Source: Megaleporinus macrocephalus (Eukaryota; Chordata; Actinopteri; Characiformes; Anostomidae). From it: a DNA stretch of 64,000 nt. Shown one piece after another: positions 22,258 to 32,667 of this stretch (positions within the stretch are counted from its first letter, which is position 1; every line of letters starts with the position of its first letter). Both the position numbers and the translations under genes were made by a program. The notes under the pieces are model-generated. The model saw nothing but the letters and a program-made list of their open reading frames with translations, made no database searches and was not told where the DNA came from. The DNA is taken from assembly GCA_021613375.1 (NCBI GenBank), contig CM038716.1, positions 10,570,397 through 10,634,396 on the forward strand. Reading direction: 5' to 3'.

Positions 22258-22640
22258 TTTGAAGGGGAACTCCAGTGGTATTTTAAAATCTCTATTATTA
22301 CCTGCTGAGGATGTAAGCAGAGTCGTTCAGGCTGATTCAGTGTGAAGCACTGGTGAATGGAACCAGACGTCCTCTAAAAGCTCCTCACAGAAAGTTCTTA
22401 CAGTAGATGTTATTAATACACTGTCTGATTCTGAGACGCTGTTTATGATAGTTTAGAGAAGATCTCAGTCTTAAACTCCATTCATGGTGGAGGGATACAT
22501 GCAGGACGCTGTGAGGTTCAAATAGTCCCCAAAGAAAACCTAGTATTTTCAGATCTTCCACATTTTACCATCAACATCCAGATAAACTCAGAAGACACGT
22601 GTAGCTTCACTGGTGGGTTTGATAGTAAATACAATGTGTA
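22258..22640. repeat. Dispersed fish repeat (GGTGAATGGAACCAGACGTC family)
   Basis: Blocks GGTGAATGGAACCAGACGTC, GGAGGGATACA.GCAG and AATAGTCCCCAAA occur in the same order at 60125-60265; the first block also occurs at 25988-26007. It is an interspersed element without coding potential. Confidence 0.6.
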
Positions 22641-22659
22641 GATTTGTGTTGTAGACATG

Positions 22660-24390
22660 GAGACCCCTGATTTCCATGACCACCACTGTAAACAACATCA
22701 ACACCACTGTAAACACCTTCATCACCACCACTGTAAACACCATCACCACCACTACAAACACCACCACCACTGTAAACAACATCACCACCACTGTAAACAC
22801 CATCACCACCACTGTAAACAACATCACCGCCACTGTAAACACCATCACCACCACTATAAACACCATCAGCACTACAAACACCATCACCACCACTGTAAAC
22901 ACCATCACCACCACTGTAAACACAATCACCAGCACTGCAAACAACATCACCACCACTGTAAACATCACCACCACCACTGTAAACACCATCACCAGCACTG
23001 TAAACACCTTCACCAGCACTGTAAACAACATCACCACCACTGTAATCATTACCACCACCACTACAAACACCACCACCACTGTAAACAACATCACCACCAC
23101 TGTAAACACAATCACCAGCACTGTAAACAACATCACCACCACTGTAAACATCACCACCACCGCTGTAAACACCATCACCAGCACTGTAAACACCTTCACC
23201 AGCACTGTAAACAACATCACCACCACTGTAATCATTACCACCACCACTACAAACACCACCACCACTGTAAACAACATCACCACCACTGTAAACACCATCA
23301 CCACCACTGTAAACACTATCACCACCTCTGTAACCATCACCACCACTGTACACACCATCACCACCACTGTAAACACTATCACCACCACTGTAAACACCAT
23401 CACCACCACTGTAAACACCATCAGCACTACAAACACCATCACCACCACTGTAAACACCATCACCACCACTGTAAACACAATCACCAGCACTGTAAACAAC
23501 ATCACCACCACTGTAAACATCACCACCACCGCTGTAAACACCATCACCAGCACTGTAAACACTTTCACCAGCACTGTAAACAACATCACCACCACTGTAA
23601 TCATTACCACCACCACTACAAACACCACCACCACTGTAAACAACATCACCACCACTGTAAACACCATCACCACCACTGTAAACACTATCACCACCTCTGT
23701 AACCATCACCACCACCACTGTAAACACCATCACCACCACTGTAAACACCATCACCACCTCTGTAACCATCACCACCACCACTGCAAACACCATCACTGCC
23801 ACTGTAAACATCACTACCACCACTATTAACATCATCACCACCACCATAAACAACATCACCACCACTGTAAACACCCTCACTACCACCACTGTAAACATCA
23901 TCACAATCACTGTAATCATTACCTCCACCACTGCAAACACCATCACCACCACTGTAAACACCATCACCATCACTGTAATCATCACCACCACCACTGTAAA
24001 CACTATCACCACCACTGTAATCATTACCACCACCACTCTAAACACCATCACCACCACTGTAAACACCATCACCATCACTGTAATCATCACCACCACCACT
24101 GTAAACACCATCACCACCACTGTAATCATTACCACCACCACTGTAAACACCATCACCACCACTGTAAACACCATCAGCACTACGAACATCATCACCACCA
24201 CTGTAAACACCATCACTACCACTGTAAACACCATCACTACCACTATAATCATTACCACCACCACTGCAAACACCATCACCACCAATGTAAACACCATCAC
24301 CACCACTGTAAACACCATCACCACCTCTGTAACCATCACCACCACCACTGTAAACATCATCACCACCACTGAAAACACCATCACCACCAC
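22660..24390. repeat. 21-bp minisatellite, about 82 units
   Basis: The unit is CATCACCACCACTGTAAACAC with CAGCACTGT, AATCATTACC and ACTACAAACACC variants arranged in longer recurrent blocks (for example 23041-23280 recurs at 23560-23700). A 21-base period keeps frames open: Thr-Asn-Thr-Ile on one frame, His-His-Cys-Lys on another, Val/Phe on the minus strand. None is a credible gene. Confidence 0.9.
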
Positions 24391-24570
24391 GGTGGTGTAT
24401 TGGTTAGTACGGTGGTGTAGTGGTTAGTATGGTGGTTTAGTGGTTAGCAGGGTGGTGCAGTGTTTAGCACGGTGGCGTAGTGGGATGATGCTGGGATGGG
24501 CTCCAGTCCCCCAGTGGCACCGACTAGTGGGATAAAGTGAAAGATAATGGATGGCCTTTGACATCAGCAC
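24391..24570 (+). mobile_element. tRNA-like SINE-type head repeated, joined to its tail
   Basis: Five imperfect 20-base copies of ACGGTGGTGTAGTGGTTAGT pass directly into GATGCTGGGATGGGCTCCAG and GGGATAAAGTGAAAGATAATGGATGG. The latter resembles the 3' end of a common fish short interspersed repeat (GGATAGGCTCCAG ... GGATAAGCGG ... ATGGATGG). The middle of the element is missing. The head motif is the same one amplified at 26391-27690. Confidence 0.55.
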
Positions 24571-24624
24571 AGTACATATGTATATGGACCAAACAGTCAT
24601 GTATATAACAGTCAGCTATAGTTA

Positions 24625-24795
24625 TTGCACCTCATCAGTGAAGTATGGTGGTGGCAGTGTTATGGCAGTGGAACTGGCTCCCTTGTGTTTATTGATGATG
24701 TGAGGGCGGAGACAAGCAGCAGGATGGGTTCTGAGATCTGTAGGTACTTTATTAACCTTCTGAGATTCAGTCAGATACATCAAAACTCATTGCTA
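24625..24795 (+). pseudogene. Tc1/mariner transposase fragment, copy 1
   Basis: The plus strand encodes GSGTGSLVFIDDVRAETSSR followed by MGSEICR, preceded in another frame by KYGGGSVM. Together they match the GGGS.M.WG ... GTG.L..IDG..... block of Tc1-like DDE transposases, frameshifted between the two. It is cut off on the right by a CT microsatellite. Confidence 0.7.
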
Positions 24796-25022
24796 TCTAT
24801 CCCCTTCCCTCTCTCTCTCTCTCTGTATCGTTCTCTGTTAAAATCCTTCTCTTTCTTTCTTATCTCTATCTTTCTCTCTGTCTCTCTCTTAGTCTTTCTC
24901 TCTCTCTCATTTTCTCTCTCACTCGCTTGTGTGTCTGTCTCTCCCCCTGCCAAAAACCAAAACCAGAATGATGGGAGGAGAAGAGTATAGAGAAAAGAAG
25001 GAGGTGCTCATCATGCAAAGCA
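24796..25022. repeat. CT-rich microsatellite and spacer
   Basis: TCTC/TTTC repeat DNA at 24800-24945, then a short unique stretch before the second transposase fragment. Confidence 0.7.
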
Positions 25023-25205
25023 TTGAACCTCATCAGTGAAGCATGGTGGTGGCAGTGTTATGGTAGTAAAACTGGCTCCCTTGTGTTTACTGATGATGTG
25101 AGGGCGGAGACAAGCAGCAGGACGGGTTCTGAGATCTGTAGGTCTTTATTATCTCCTGAGATTCAGTCAGATGCATCAAAACTCATTGGACGCTGCAGAT
25201 GGGCA
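25023..25205 (+). pseudogene. Tc1/mariner transposase fragment, copy 2
   Basis: Direct repeat of the copy at 24625, encoding GSKTGSLVFTDDVRAETSSR and continuing GSEICRSLLSPEIQSDASKL, IGRC. It extends further than copy 1 towards the expected ...LIGR.F..Q.DNDPKH block, which is absent. The two copies appear to be a tandem duplication of one relic, split by the CT tract. Confidence 0.75.
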
Positions 25206-25496
25206 ATGAGCTGAAGCGTACTGTGAAAGCAGCCCGAGACAATTTTTGTGAAATAAGTGGAAAGTTCTGACCACAGTTCAGTTGAGCATAGGTTTTAGTT
25301 CCTGAAGACAAAACTGAAAGTAAAACATGCCTAAAAAACAAGAAGGAACCGAAACTATATAAGATGATTCATGATTGTTGGTCTGTCCAGTTATTTATGC
25401 TTCTGCACGTATCCACCCGAAGGTAGGCTGTGTCCTAATAAGGCATAAAAACCAACATTTCTGTGTGCAGGAGTGTGAACGTTCACTAATAAACCA
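25206..25496. other. Upstream region of the RING-SPRY gene
   Basis: Unique AT-moderate DNA. An in-frame TGA lies 18 bases before the ATG at 25497. No TATA box or CpG island is obvious; an upstream non-coding exon is possible (TGTGTGCAG acceptor-like site ending at 25470). Confidence 0.35.
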
Positions 25497-25926
25497 ATGA
25501 GAGGAGGACGACCTCATCAGAGCCCACCCAACGCTGCCCACCAGCCGGAGAATGAAAAAGAAGAACCGGTGGCAAAAGAAGAGGAGGATGACGTCGCTCC
25601 CTCCTTGTGCCCCTTGTGTGGGCGTGGCTTTGACCTGCCCCTCCTCCTCCCCTGCTCACATACATTATGTGGGCGGTGCCTATCAGACAGGGCAAGGACA
25701 GACAAACATAGGTCCACAGTCAGGGGCGTGTCCTACGCCTCTGGACCAATCTGCGTAGTCCTTTGCCCGCGCTGTTGCCATGGCGTTGAACTGCCCTGCT
25801 TTGATTGGTCGTCTGCGACCAGAAGCTTGCCTGTTGACCCCACAGTGACCCTTGATCCCGAATGTGGTGCAGTGACGTGTCCAGTCGCGGAGAAGGATGA
25901 GGACGCTATTAGGAGACAGACGGCAG
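25497..25926 (+). CDS. RING-SPRY protein, exon 1 (RING finger)
   Basis: This opens a gene of four in-phase exons totalling 400 residues. The ATG is the first after an in-frame TGA. After an acidic N-terminus (KEEPVAKEEEDD) comes a C3HC4 RING: C38-P-L-C41, then C53-S-H55-T-L-C58-G-R-C61, then C90-P-R-C93. A 28-residue insert separates the last two pairs, as in some TRIM proteins. A RING of this type normally binds E2 enzymes, so ubiquitin-ligase activity in the cytoplasm is likely. The exon ends in phase 1 at GGCAG|GTATTT. I see no B-box or coiled coil, unlike canonical TRIMs. Exons carrying them may be missed in the repeat-filled introns. I do not assign a symbol. Confidence 0.7.
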
Positions 25927-25989
25927 GTATTTATTAGGACACGCTCAAACAGTTTCTATCTGTTTTTCAAGAGAGCTGATCGCAGTGGT

Positions 25990-26390
25990 GGTGAATGGAA
26001 CCAGACGTCCATCTCTAAAAGATGTGTCCACTCACTGTCCAGTCTATTGGACACTCCTACTACTTGCTGGTCCACCTTGTAGATGTAAAGTCAGAGACAG
26101 TAGCTCATCTGCTGCTGCACAGTTTGTGTTCCTCTAGTTCTTCATCAGTGGACACAGGATGCCGCCCACAGGACACTGCTGTCTGGATAGTTTTGATTGG
26201 TGGACGATTCTCAGTCCAGCAGTGACACTGAGGTGCTCAAACACTCCAGCAGCACTGCTGTGTCTGATCTACTCACACCAGCACAACACATATACTAACA
26301 CATCACCACCACCATGTCAGTGTCACTGCAGTGCTGAGAATGACCCACCTCCGTAATAGTACCTGCTCTGTGGGGGTCCTGATCATTAAA
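25990..26390. repeat. Fish interspersed repeat (CACCACCATGTCAGTGTCAC family)
   Basis: Contains GTGTCTGATCTACTCACACC, AGCACAACACATATACTAAC and CACCACCATGTCAGTGTCAC followed by CTGCAGTGCTGAGAATGA, the signature of an abundant interspersed repeat that I associate with otophysan fish. It directly abuts the 20-bp array. The left edge, about 25988, shares GGTGAATGGAACCAGACGTC with two other sites in the window. Confidence 0.6.
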
Positions 26391-27690
26391 GATGGTGTAG
26401 TGATTAGCATGGTCGTGTAGTTGTAAGCACGGTGGTGTAGTGGTTAGTATGATGGTGTAGTGGTTAGTATGATGGTGTAGTGGTTAGTATGGTGGTGTAG
26501 TGGTTAGTATGATGGTGTAGTGGTTAGTACGGTGGTGTAGTGGTTAGTATGGAGGTGTAGTGGTTAGTACGGTGGTGTAGTGGTTAGTATGGTGGTGTAG
26601 TGGTTAGTACAGTGGTGTAGTGGTTAGTACGGTGGTGTAGTGGTTAGTATGGTAGTGTAGTTGTAAGCACGGTGGTGTAGTGGTTAGTACGGTGGTGTAG
26701 TGGTTAGTATGGTAGTGTAGTTGTAAGCACGGTGGTGTAGTGGTTAGTATGGTGGTGTAGTGGTTAGTATGGTGGTGTAGTGGTTAGTACGGTGGTGTAG
26801 TGGTTAGTATGGTAGTGTAGTAGTTAGTACGGTGGTGTAGTGGTTAGTACGGTGGTGTAGTGGTTAGTATGGTGGTGTAGTGGTTAGTATGGTGGTGTAG
26901 TGGTTAGTATGGTGGTGTAGTAGTTAGTATGGTGGTGTAGTGGTTAGTATAGTGGTGTAGTGGTTAGTATGGTGGTGTAGAGGTTAGTATGGTGGTGTAG
27001 TAGTTAGTATGGTGGTGTAGTGGTTAGTATGGTGGTGTAGTGGTTAGTATGGTGGTGTAGTGGTTAGTACGGTGGTGTAGTGGTTAGTATGGTGGTGTAG
27101 TAGTTAGTACGGTGGTGTAGTGGTTAGTACGGTGGTGTAGTGGTTAGTATGGTGGTGTAGTGGTTAGTACGGTGGTGTAGTGGTTAGTATGGTGGTGTAG
27201 TAGTTAGTATGGTGGTGTAGTGGTTAGTACGGTGGTGTAGTGGTTAGTATGGTGGTGTAGTGGTTAGTACGGTGGTGTAGTGGTTAGTATGGTGGTGTAG
27301 TGGTTAGTACGGTGGTGTAGTGGTTAGTACGGTGGTGTAGTGGTCAGTATGGTGGTGTAGTGGTTAGTATGGTGGTGTAGTGGTCAGTACGGTGGTGTAG
27401 TGGTTAGTATGGTGGTGTAGTTGTTAGTATGGTGGTGTAGTGGTTAGTACGGTGGTGTAGTGGTTAGTATGGTGGTGTAGTGGTTAGTACGGTGGTGTAG
27501 TGGTTAGTATGGTGATGTAGTGGTTAGTACGGTGGTGTAGTGGTTAGTACGGTGGTGTAGTGGTTAGTACGGTGGTGTAGTGGTCAGTATGGTGGTGTAG
27601 TGGTTAGTACGGTGGTGTAGTGGTTAGTATGGTGGTGTAGTGGTTAGTATGGTGGTGTAGTGGTTAGTAAGGTGGTGTAGTGGTTAGTAC
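26391..27690 (+). repeat. 20-bp tRNA-like minisatellite, 65 units
   Basis: Exactly three 20-base units fit each 60-base line for 1.3 kb: GGTGGTGTAGTGGTTAGTAC or ...GTAT. TGGTGTAGTGG matches the RNA polymerase III A-box consensus TRGYNNARNNG. The unit closely resembles the D-arm region of vertebrate tRNA-Val-type genes and of tRNA-derived SINE heads. The dominant polymorphism is the final C or T before GG, a CG/TG alternation. The array lies in intron 1 of the RING-SPRY gene, same strand. Confidence 0.9.
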
Positions 27691-27944
27691 TGTTACACAC
27701 CCTCTTGTTATTTGTTTTCTATTCATGAGGCCACCAGGTCTGGAACATGCAGGTTTATATGTTATAGACTTCAGACGCCAGCGGGTCTGTATTTAACCTC
27801 AAGAAAAACAGGCTGGTGTCCATGTGCTGTGAAGCAGAGATGATTACGCACTGATAGCACGACATGCAGAGGTTATTCACAGACCTCCGAGAACACTTGC
27901 CTGTACATGAGCACATACTTTACCTTAAAAACAAACACCAGTAT

Positions 27945-27949
<5 letters not shown>

Positions 27950-28002
<53 letters not shown>
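27950..28002. repeat. (TA)n microsatellite
   Basis: Near-uninterrupted TA repeat immediately left of a Tc1/mariner-type MITE. A similar tract lies on the MITE's right side. Confidence 0.9.
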
Positions 28003-28007
<5 letters not shown>

Positions 28008-28008
28008 C

Positions 28009-28524
28009 ACACACTACCTTTCAAAAGTTTGGGATCACAGTGAAATGTTCTTGTTTTAATGGAGTATCTTCTTCTTAACACAACAATGGACTGACGGGTC
28101 TCTAAAGAAAGTTGTTTCTTTCTGGTCATTGTGAGTCGGTCAGCAAGCCATCAACTGCTGATCTTCAGATACTAAACTAACCTAGAATGTTGTTCCCTTT
28201 TATACTCACTTAGTAGTAGAATGTTTTTCAGCTGTGCATCACAATTGATCAAGAGTGTCCTAACAACCAATTAGTCCAATAACATCCTTAACTTGGATTG
28301 GTGGTCGTACCAGGAGATTTAGACAGAGGACTGAGAATTACTGATAATAGGACTATATGTAAAATAAGCCTCTATACAAAAATAGACTTTAATACAAACA
28401 TTTTTATTCTTTAAAAATCATCTGATACACTTACATTCATTGTGAAATGGACAATATTGTTTGTGAATTGCATGAAAATTGCATGAAATGAAATTCTAAA
28501 GTGATACTAAACTTTTGAGCGGTA

Positions 28525-28529
<5 letters not shown>
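28009..28529. mobile_element. Tc1/mariner-type MITE inserted in a TA tract
   Basis: The ends are inverted repeats: ACACTACCTTTCAAAAGTTT at the left and ACTTTTGAGCGGTAGTATA at the right, the terminal motif of many fish Tc1/mariner elements. About 520 bases long. A short minus-strand frame begins MTRKKQLSLETRQSIVVL, reminiscent of a Tc1 transposase N-terminus, but no complete gene remains. TA tracts on both sides fit insertion at TA. Confidence 0.7.

Positions 28530-28579
<50 letters not shown>
28527..28579. repeat. (TA)n microsatellite
   Basis: TA tract right of the MITE, then AATAATAATAAG. Confidence 0.9.
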
Positions 28580-28580
<1 letters not shown>

Positions 28581-28760
28581 ATAATAAGAATATGTTCTTC
28601 ATGGCTTGCCTGGTTAAATTATTAAAGGCTAAATAAAATAAATAAAATATCCTGCATACCCCAGTGTGGCACTGAGAAGCTGATATACCCTTGAGAGGTC
28701 CCACAACCCATCCCCTCGTAACCAGTTATCTGACCTCAGGCTGTTTTCCCTTCCCTCTAG

Positions 28761-28808
28761 ATGGCGATGTGGATCTGACTGAGGAGGAGATGGAGCGATC
28801 TGTGTCTG
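28761..28808 (+). CDS. RING-SPRY protein, exon 2 (short acidic linker)
   Basis: A 48-base exon between CCTTCCCTCTAG and G|GTAACA, phase 1 at both ends. It adds GDVDLTEEEMERSVS after the RING exon. The exon is short and lacks a domain, so it is supported mainly by matching phase, good splice sites and the unbroken frame into exon 3. Confidence 0.5.
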
Positions 28809-31243
28809 GTAACAAATGTAGCAGAGCTGATGAGAAAGAGATCCGTTGCACCCAAAATGAGAACTATATGATCAGAATTATGAGATAGCGAAGCATAACT
28901 GAGATGTTAACTCGTAATTAAGATATATTAAGTCCTGATATTGAGATACTAGGGCATATTTAAGAGACACAATCTCATTATAATAAACTAGAAGGCACTA
29001 CACAGTGATTTTGAGATATTTACTCATAGTTATAAGATACTAAGTAGTAATTGTGAGATACTAATTGGGAGGTATAATTATCAGTCATGATCTTATTATT
29101 ATGAAAGTCAAACAGATGAGATATTTTTATATTTACAAATTAAAAGTCATAATTATGAGATACCAATTCATAATTATAAGATATTTAGTCATACTCATGA
29201 GATTATTCATAATTATGAGAAACCAAGTGATTATATTTGTGACATAACCAGTAATTATGAGATATTTACTTATATTTATGAGATAACAAATAGTAATTAT
29301 GAGATATTTACTCATAGTTACAAGATATTAAGTAGTAATTATGAGATATTTACTCAAAGTTATAAGATATTATGTAGTAATTATGAGATATTTACTCATA
29401 GTTATAAGATATTAAGTAGTAATTATGAAATATTTGGTCATACTAATGAGATTATTCATAATTATGAGAAATCAAGTATTTATATTTGTGACATAACTAG
29501 TAATTATGAGATATTTACTTATATTTATGAGATAACAAATAGTAATTATGAGATATTTACTCATAGTTATCAGATATTAAGTAGTAATTATGAGATATTT
29601 ACTCATAGTTATGTTATTAAGTAGTAATTATGAGATATTTGGTCATACTAATGAGATTATTCAGAATTATGAGAAACTAAGTATTTATATTTGTGACATA
29701 ACTAGTAATTATGAGATATTTACTGATATTTATGAGATACTACGTAGTAATTATGAAATATTTACTCATAGTTATAAGATACTAAGTAATAACTATAAGA
29801 TATTTGGTCATGCTCATGAGATCACTCATACATGTGAAATAACTAAGTTATGAGATACTAAGTAGTAAATATGAGATATTTAGTCATAGTCATCAGATAA
29901 TTCACACTTCCGAGAAATCAAGTAATCATTTATGACATAACTAGTAATTATGAGATATTTAGTCATAGTTATACTAAGTAGTTATTGTGAAATATTTGGT
30001 CATACTCTTGAGATTATTCATAATTATGAGAAACCAAGTATTTATATTTGTGACATAACTAGTAATTATGAGATGTTTACTGATATTTATAAGATACTAA
30101 GTAGTAATTATGAAATATTTACTCATAGTTATCAGATACTAAGTTGTAATTATGAGTTATTTACTCATAGTTATAAGATGCTAAGTAATAATTATGAGAT
30201 ATTTACTCATAGTTATAAGATGCTAAGTAATAATTATGAAATATTTAATCATACTTATGAGATCACTCATAATTGTGAAACAACTAAGTTATGAGATACT
30301 AAGTAGTAAATATGAGATATTTAGTCATAGTCATGAGATTATTCAAGGAATCATTTATGACATAACTAGTAATTATGAGATATTTAGTCATAGTTATAAG
30401 ATACTAATTACTAATTATGAGATATTTGGTCAAACTTGTGAGATAGCTCATATTTGTGAGAAAACTCATAGTAATGCGATACTTAGTAGTAATTATGAGA
30501 TATTTAATAATATTCATGTGATTACTCATAATTACAAGCAACCAAGTAATCATATTTATGACATAGCTACTAATTATGAGATATTTAGTGATATTTATGA
30601 GATACTATGTAGTAATTATGAGATATTTACTGATACTTATGAGATTACTCATAATTACAAGAAACTAAGTAATCATTTTAAGGACGTAACTAGTAATTTA
30701 GAGATATTTAGTCATACTTGTGAGATATATCATAGTTCTGAGATACTAAGTAGTAATTATGAGATATTTAGTCATTTTTATGATATACTAAGTAGTAATT
30801 AGGATATATTTACTCATAGTTATGAGATACTAAGTAGTAATTATGAGATATTTAGTCATTTTTATGAGATAGTAAGAAGTAATTATGAGATAGTTAGTGA
30901 TACTTGTGAGATAAATCATAGTTATGAGATATTAAGTAGCAAATAGAAGATTTCCGGTCATACTTATGAGTTAATTCATATTATGAGCTATTAAGTCATA
31001 ATTATGAGATTCTAACTCAATATTAAGATACTAATACATACTTATGAGACAGAAACCCATTATCATTATGGTTAAATACCAAGTCATAATTATGAGATAT
31101 TAAATCATGCTTATGAGACAGAAGTCATAACTATGAGACGATAATGAGTTAATATGAGAAAGTTGGAAACTTTGCTCGGTGTGACTTTAAGATCTTTTCA
31201 TTTCTCTTCTCTGAAACTATCTCAGGGTTAATTTTTGCTCTAG
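28809..31243 (+). other. Intron 2 of the RING-SPRY gene
   Basis: Almost entirely the AT-rich GAGATA-type repeat; no additional exon is visible. Confidence 0.45.
28890..31140. repeat. AT-rich minisatellite with irregular higher-order units
   Basis: Built from TAGTAATTATGAGATATTTA-type segments alternating with CTCATAGTTATAAGATACTA, a base period of roughly 42. Longer blocks containing GAGATTATTCATAATTATGAG recur at about 29199, 29448, 29653 and 30010, that is at irregular spacing of 205-357 bases. Units diverge towards both ends. Confidence 0.85.
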
Positions 31244-31456
31244 ACTCTTCCTCCGTGGCACCGCCCCTTCACCTCACAAGCTCCGCCCTCACTGCTACCT
31301 TTAGAGGAGATTCTGGTCCATGGAATAACTACGGCAATGAGTGTGGGTGTCTTGACCCCTGCACCCCCCTCCCTCAGGCCTGCGGGAATGTGGCCATTCA
31401 CAGAGGCCAGTACTATTGGGAAGTTGACGTGTGCAACAGCGCCCTCTACAGGATCG
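31244..31456 (+). CDS. RING-SPRY protein, exon 3 (start of SPRY)
   Basis: The exon follows TTTTTGCTCTAG and ends ATCG|GTAAGA, phase 1 at both ends, so it joins exons 2 and 4 in frame. Its first half is a low-complexity linker rich in Ser, Pro and Thr. The second half reads GNVAIHRGQYYWEVDVCNSA then LYRIG, the classic G...I..G..YWEV.V.....Y.IG core of the SPRY/B30.2 domain. SPRY domains bind target peptides, so this part would select substrates for the RING. An alternative acceptor at CCCTCCCTCAG (31379) would give a different phase and is less likely. Confidence 0.7.
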
Positions 31457-31520
31457 GTAAGAACATACTGTATGAGCAGGAGGATGATATACACTTTATG
31501 GTTATACAACAAATATACAA

Positions 31521-31521
<1 letters not shown>

Positions 31522-31575
<54 letters not shown>
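31522..31575. repeat. (GT)n microsatellite
   Basis: About 26 uninterrupted GT dinucleotides just inside intron 3. Confidence 0.95.
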
Positions 31576-31576
<1 letters not shown>

Positions 31577-32082
31577 CAGACCTATTTAAATATAGTAAAT
31601 CAATTTGTTTTGTAAAAATACAGCAGATTATTGTACATTTGTAGTGACAATAATTATAATAATACTGTTTAATTTAGCTGTTACTATAGTTGTTATTATT
31701 ATTGTAATTATTAGTTGTAGTACAAGTAGTGTTATTATATTGTTGTGCTTAGTTATAGTTTTTATAAGGTACATTTTTTTAAACATACAGAAAGAAAATA
31801 AAAATCCATCTCATCCACCATTGGTCAGTTTTTGAGGATGGTCAATACAACCTATGTATCCACAGGTGGCTAACAGTCTAACTGAACACCAGCACTAAGG
31901 AGCTGCCAGAGAGGTTTTTAATGTAGAGTCCAGTAAGACACATGATCAACTGGACATTTGCTGCCATCTAGTGGTTGTTCTGGATATTGCAGCATGCACT
32001 TTACACATTTGCTGCTGATTTAGGCTGAGAACAGGCAGTCAGACAGACCGGCTTCAGCTTTTTAGATACAAGCAGAGATGTC

Positions 32083-32175
32083 AAGTATAAATACTTTGTT
32101 ACCTTACTTAAGTAGAAACTTTGGTTATTTATACTTAAAACCTAGTATCTATACTTCTACCTGAGTAATGTGTGT
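32083..32175. repeat. Dispersed repeat (TTTGTTACCTTACTTAAGTA family), copy A
   Basis: GTCAAGTATAAATACTTTGT through TATACTTCTACCTGA matches parts of 36426-36520 and 37540-37640. It is a short interspersed fish repeat; copy B carries the 36-bp expansion. Confidence 0.6.
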
Positions 32176-32464
32176 GAATACTTTAGACACCTTTGGATGT
32201 CCATTTGTGTCCATTTTTATTTTTCTACATAATTTAAACCTGACAGCTGCCGTTTACATGGTTCAAACACCTTATGATGAACGGACCAATAGAAATGCTC
32301 TGGTTCCATTGACTTCCATTTAAAGTTTTTGGCCTCTCCTGTAAAGTTTTCTATATAGAAAGAAAATAAAAATAATAAAAATATATACTACTGTACACTG
32401 TGTACATATATTAACCCACTTCTACACACTTCAGTACACAAATACTGTTTATTTACTGCTAGCC

Positions 32465-32592
32465 CATAACCTTGGGAATGTGTGAATTTGGGGGTGGAGC
32501 TTCTGACTGAGCACTGACGGGAGGGGTGTACTGGTTTTGCTGTTGAGTTCAAATATAAACAATCATTTTCCAGAATCACATACTGCACCTTT
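32465..32592. repeat. Direct repeat flanking the 1.3-kb inverted repeat, left copy
   Basis: AGCCCATAACCTTGGGAATG to CTGCACCTTTAA is repeated at 33973-34078 with a deletion of about 25 bases in the right copy. ATTCCAGAATCGCATACCGC-type ends are common in fish interspersed repeats. Confidence 0.75.
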
Positions 32593-32667
32593 AATTATTG
32601 CTTATTTACAGAACCAGTAGGTCAGAATGGTCCGATCGAACATTACATCATGGTGTTGTTCCAGCTA

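Larger units (their letters stand above)
25927..28760 (+). other. Intron 1 of the RING-SPRY gene
   Basis: Filled by a dispersed repeat, the 20-bp tRNA-like array, TA tracts and a Tc1/mariner-type MITE. The stretch 27691-27950 is unique and shows no clear exon. Confidence 0.5.

Noticed and set aside
22588..24427. Open frames of about 580-600 residues, including a CKHHHHH repeat that looks metal-binding
   Set aside because: They are three readings of the 21-bp minisatellite. No gene-like ends, splice sites or domain are present.
26391..27690. Cluster of tRNA genes
   Set aside because: Only the D-arm/A-box-like segment repeats. No anticodon arm, T-arm or B-box follows within a unit.
27840..27920. 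Possible coiled-coil exon (MQRLFTDLREHL) of the RING-SPRY gene
   Set aside because: The frame is only about 30 codons, has a stop just upstream and lacks suitable splice sites in the right phase.
28890..31140. Possible CRISPR-like or regularly spaced repeat
   Set aside because: Repeats and intervening sequence are equally degenerate AT-rich DNA with no unique spacers, and the host is a eukaryote.
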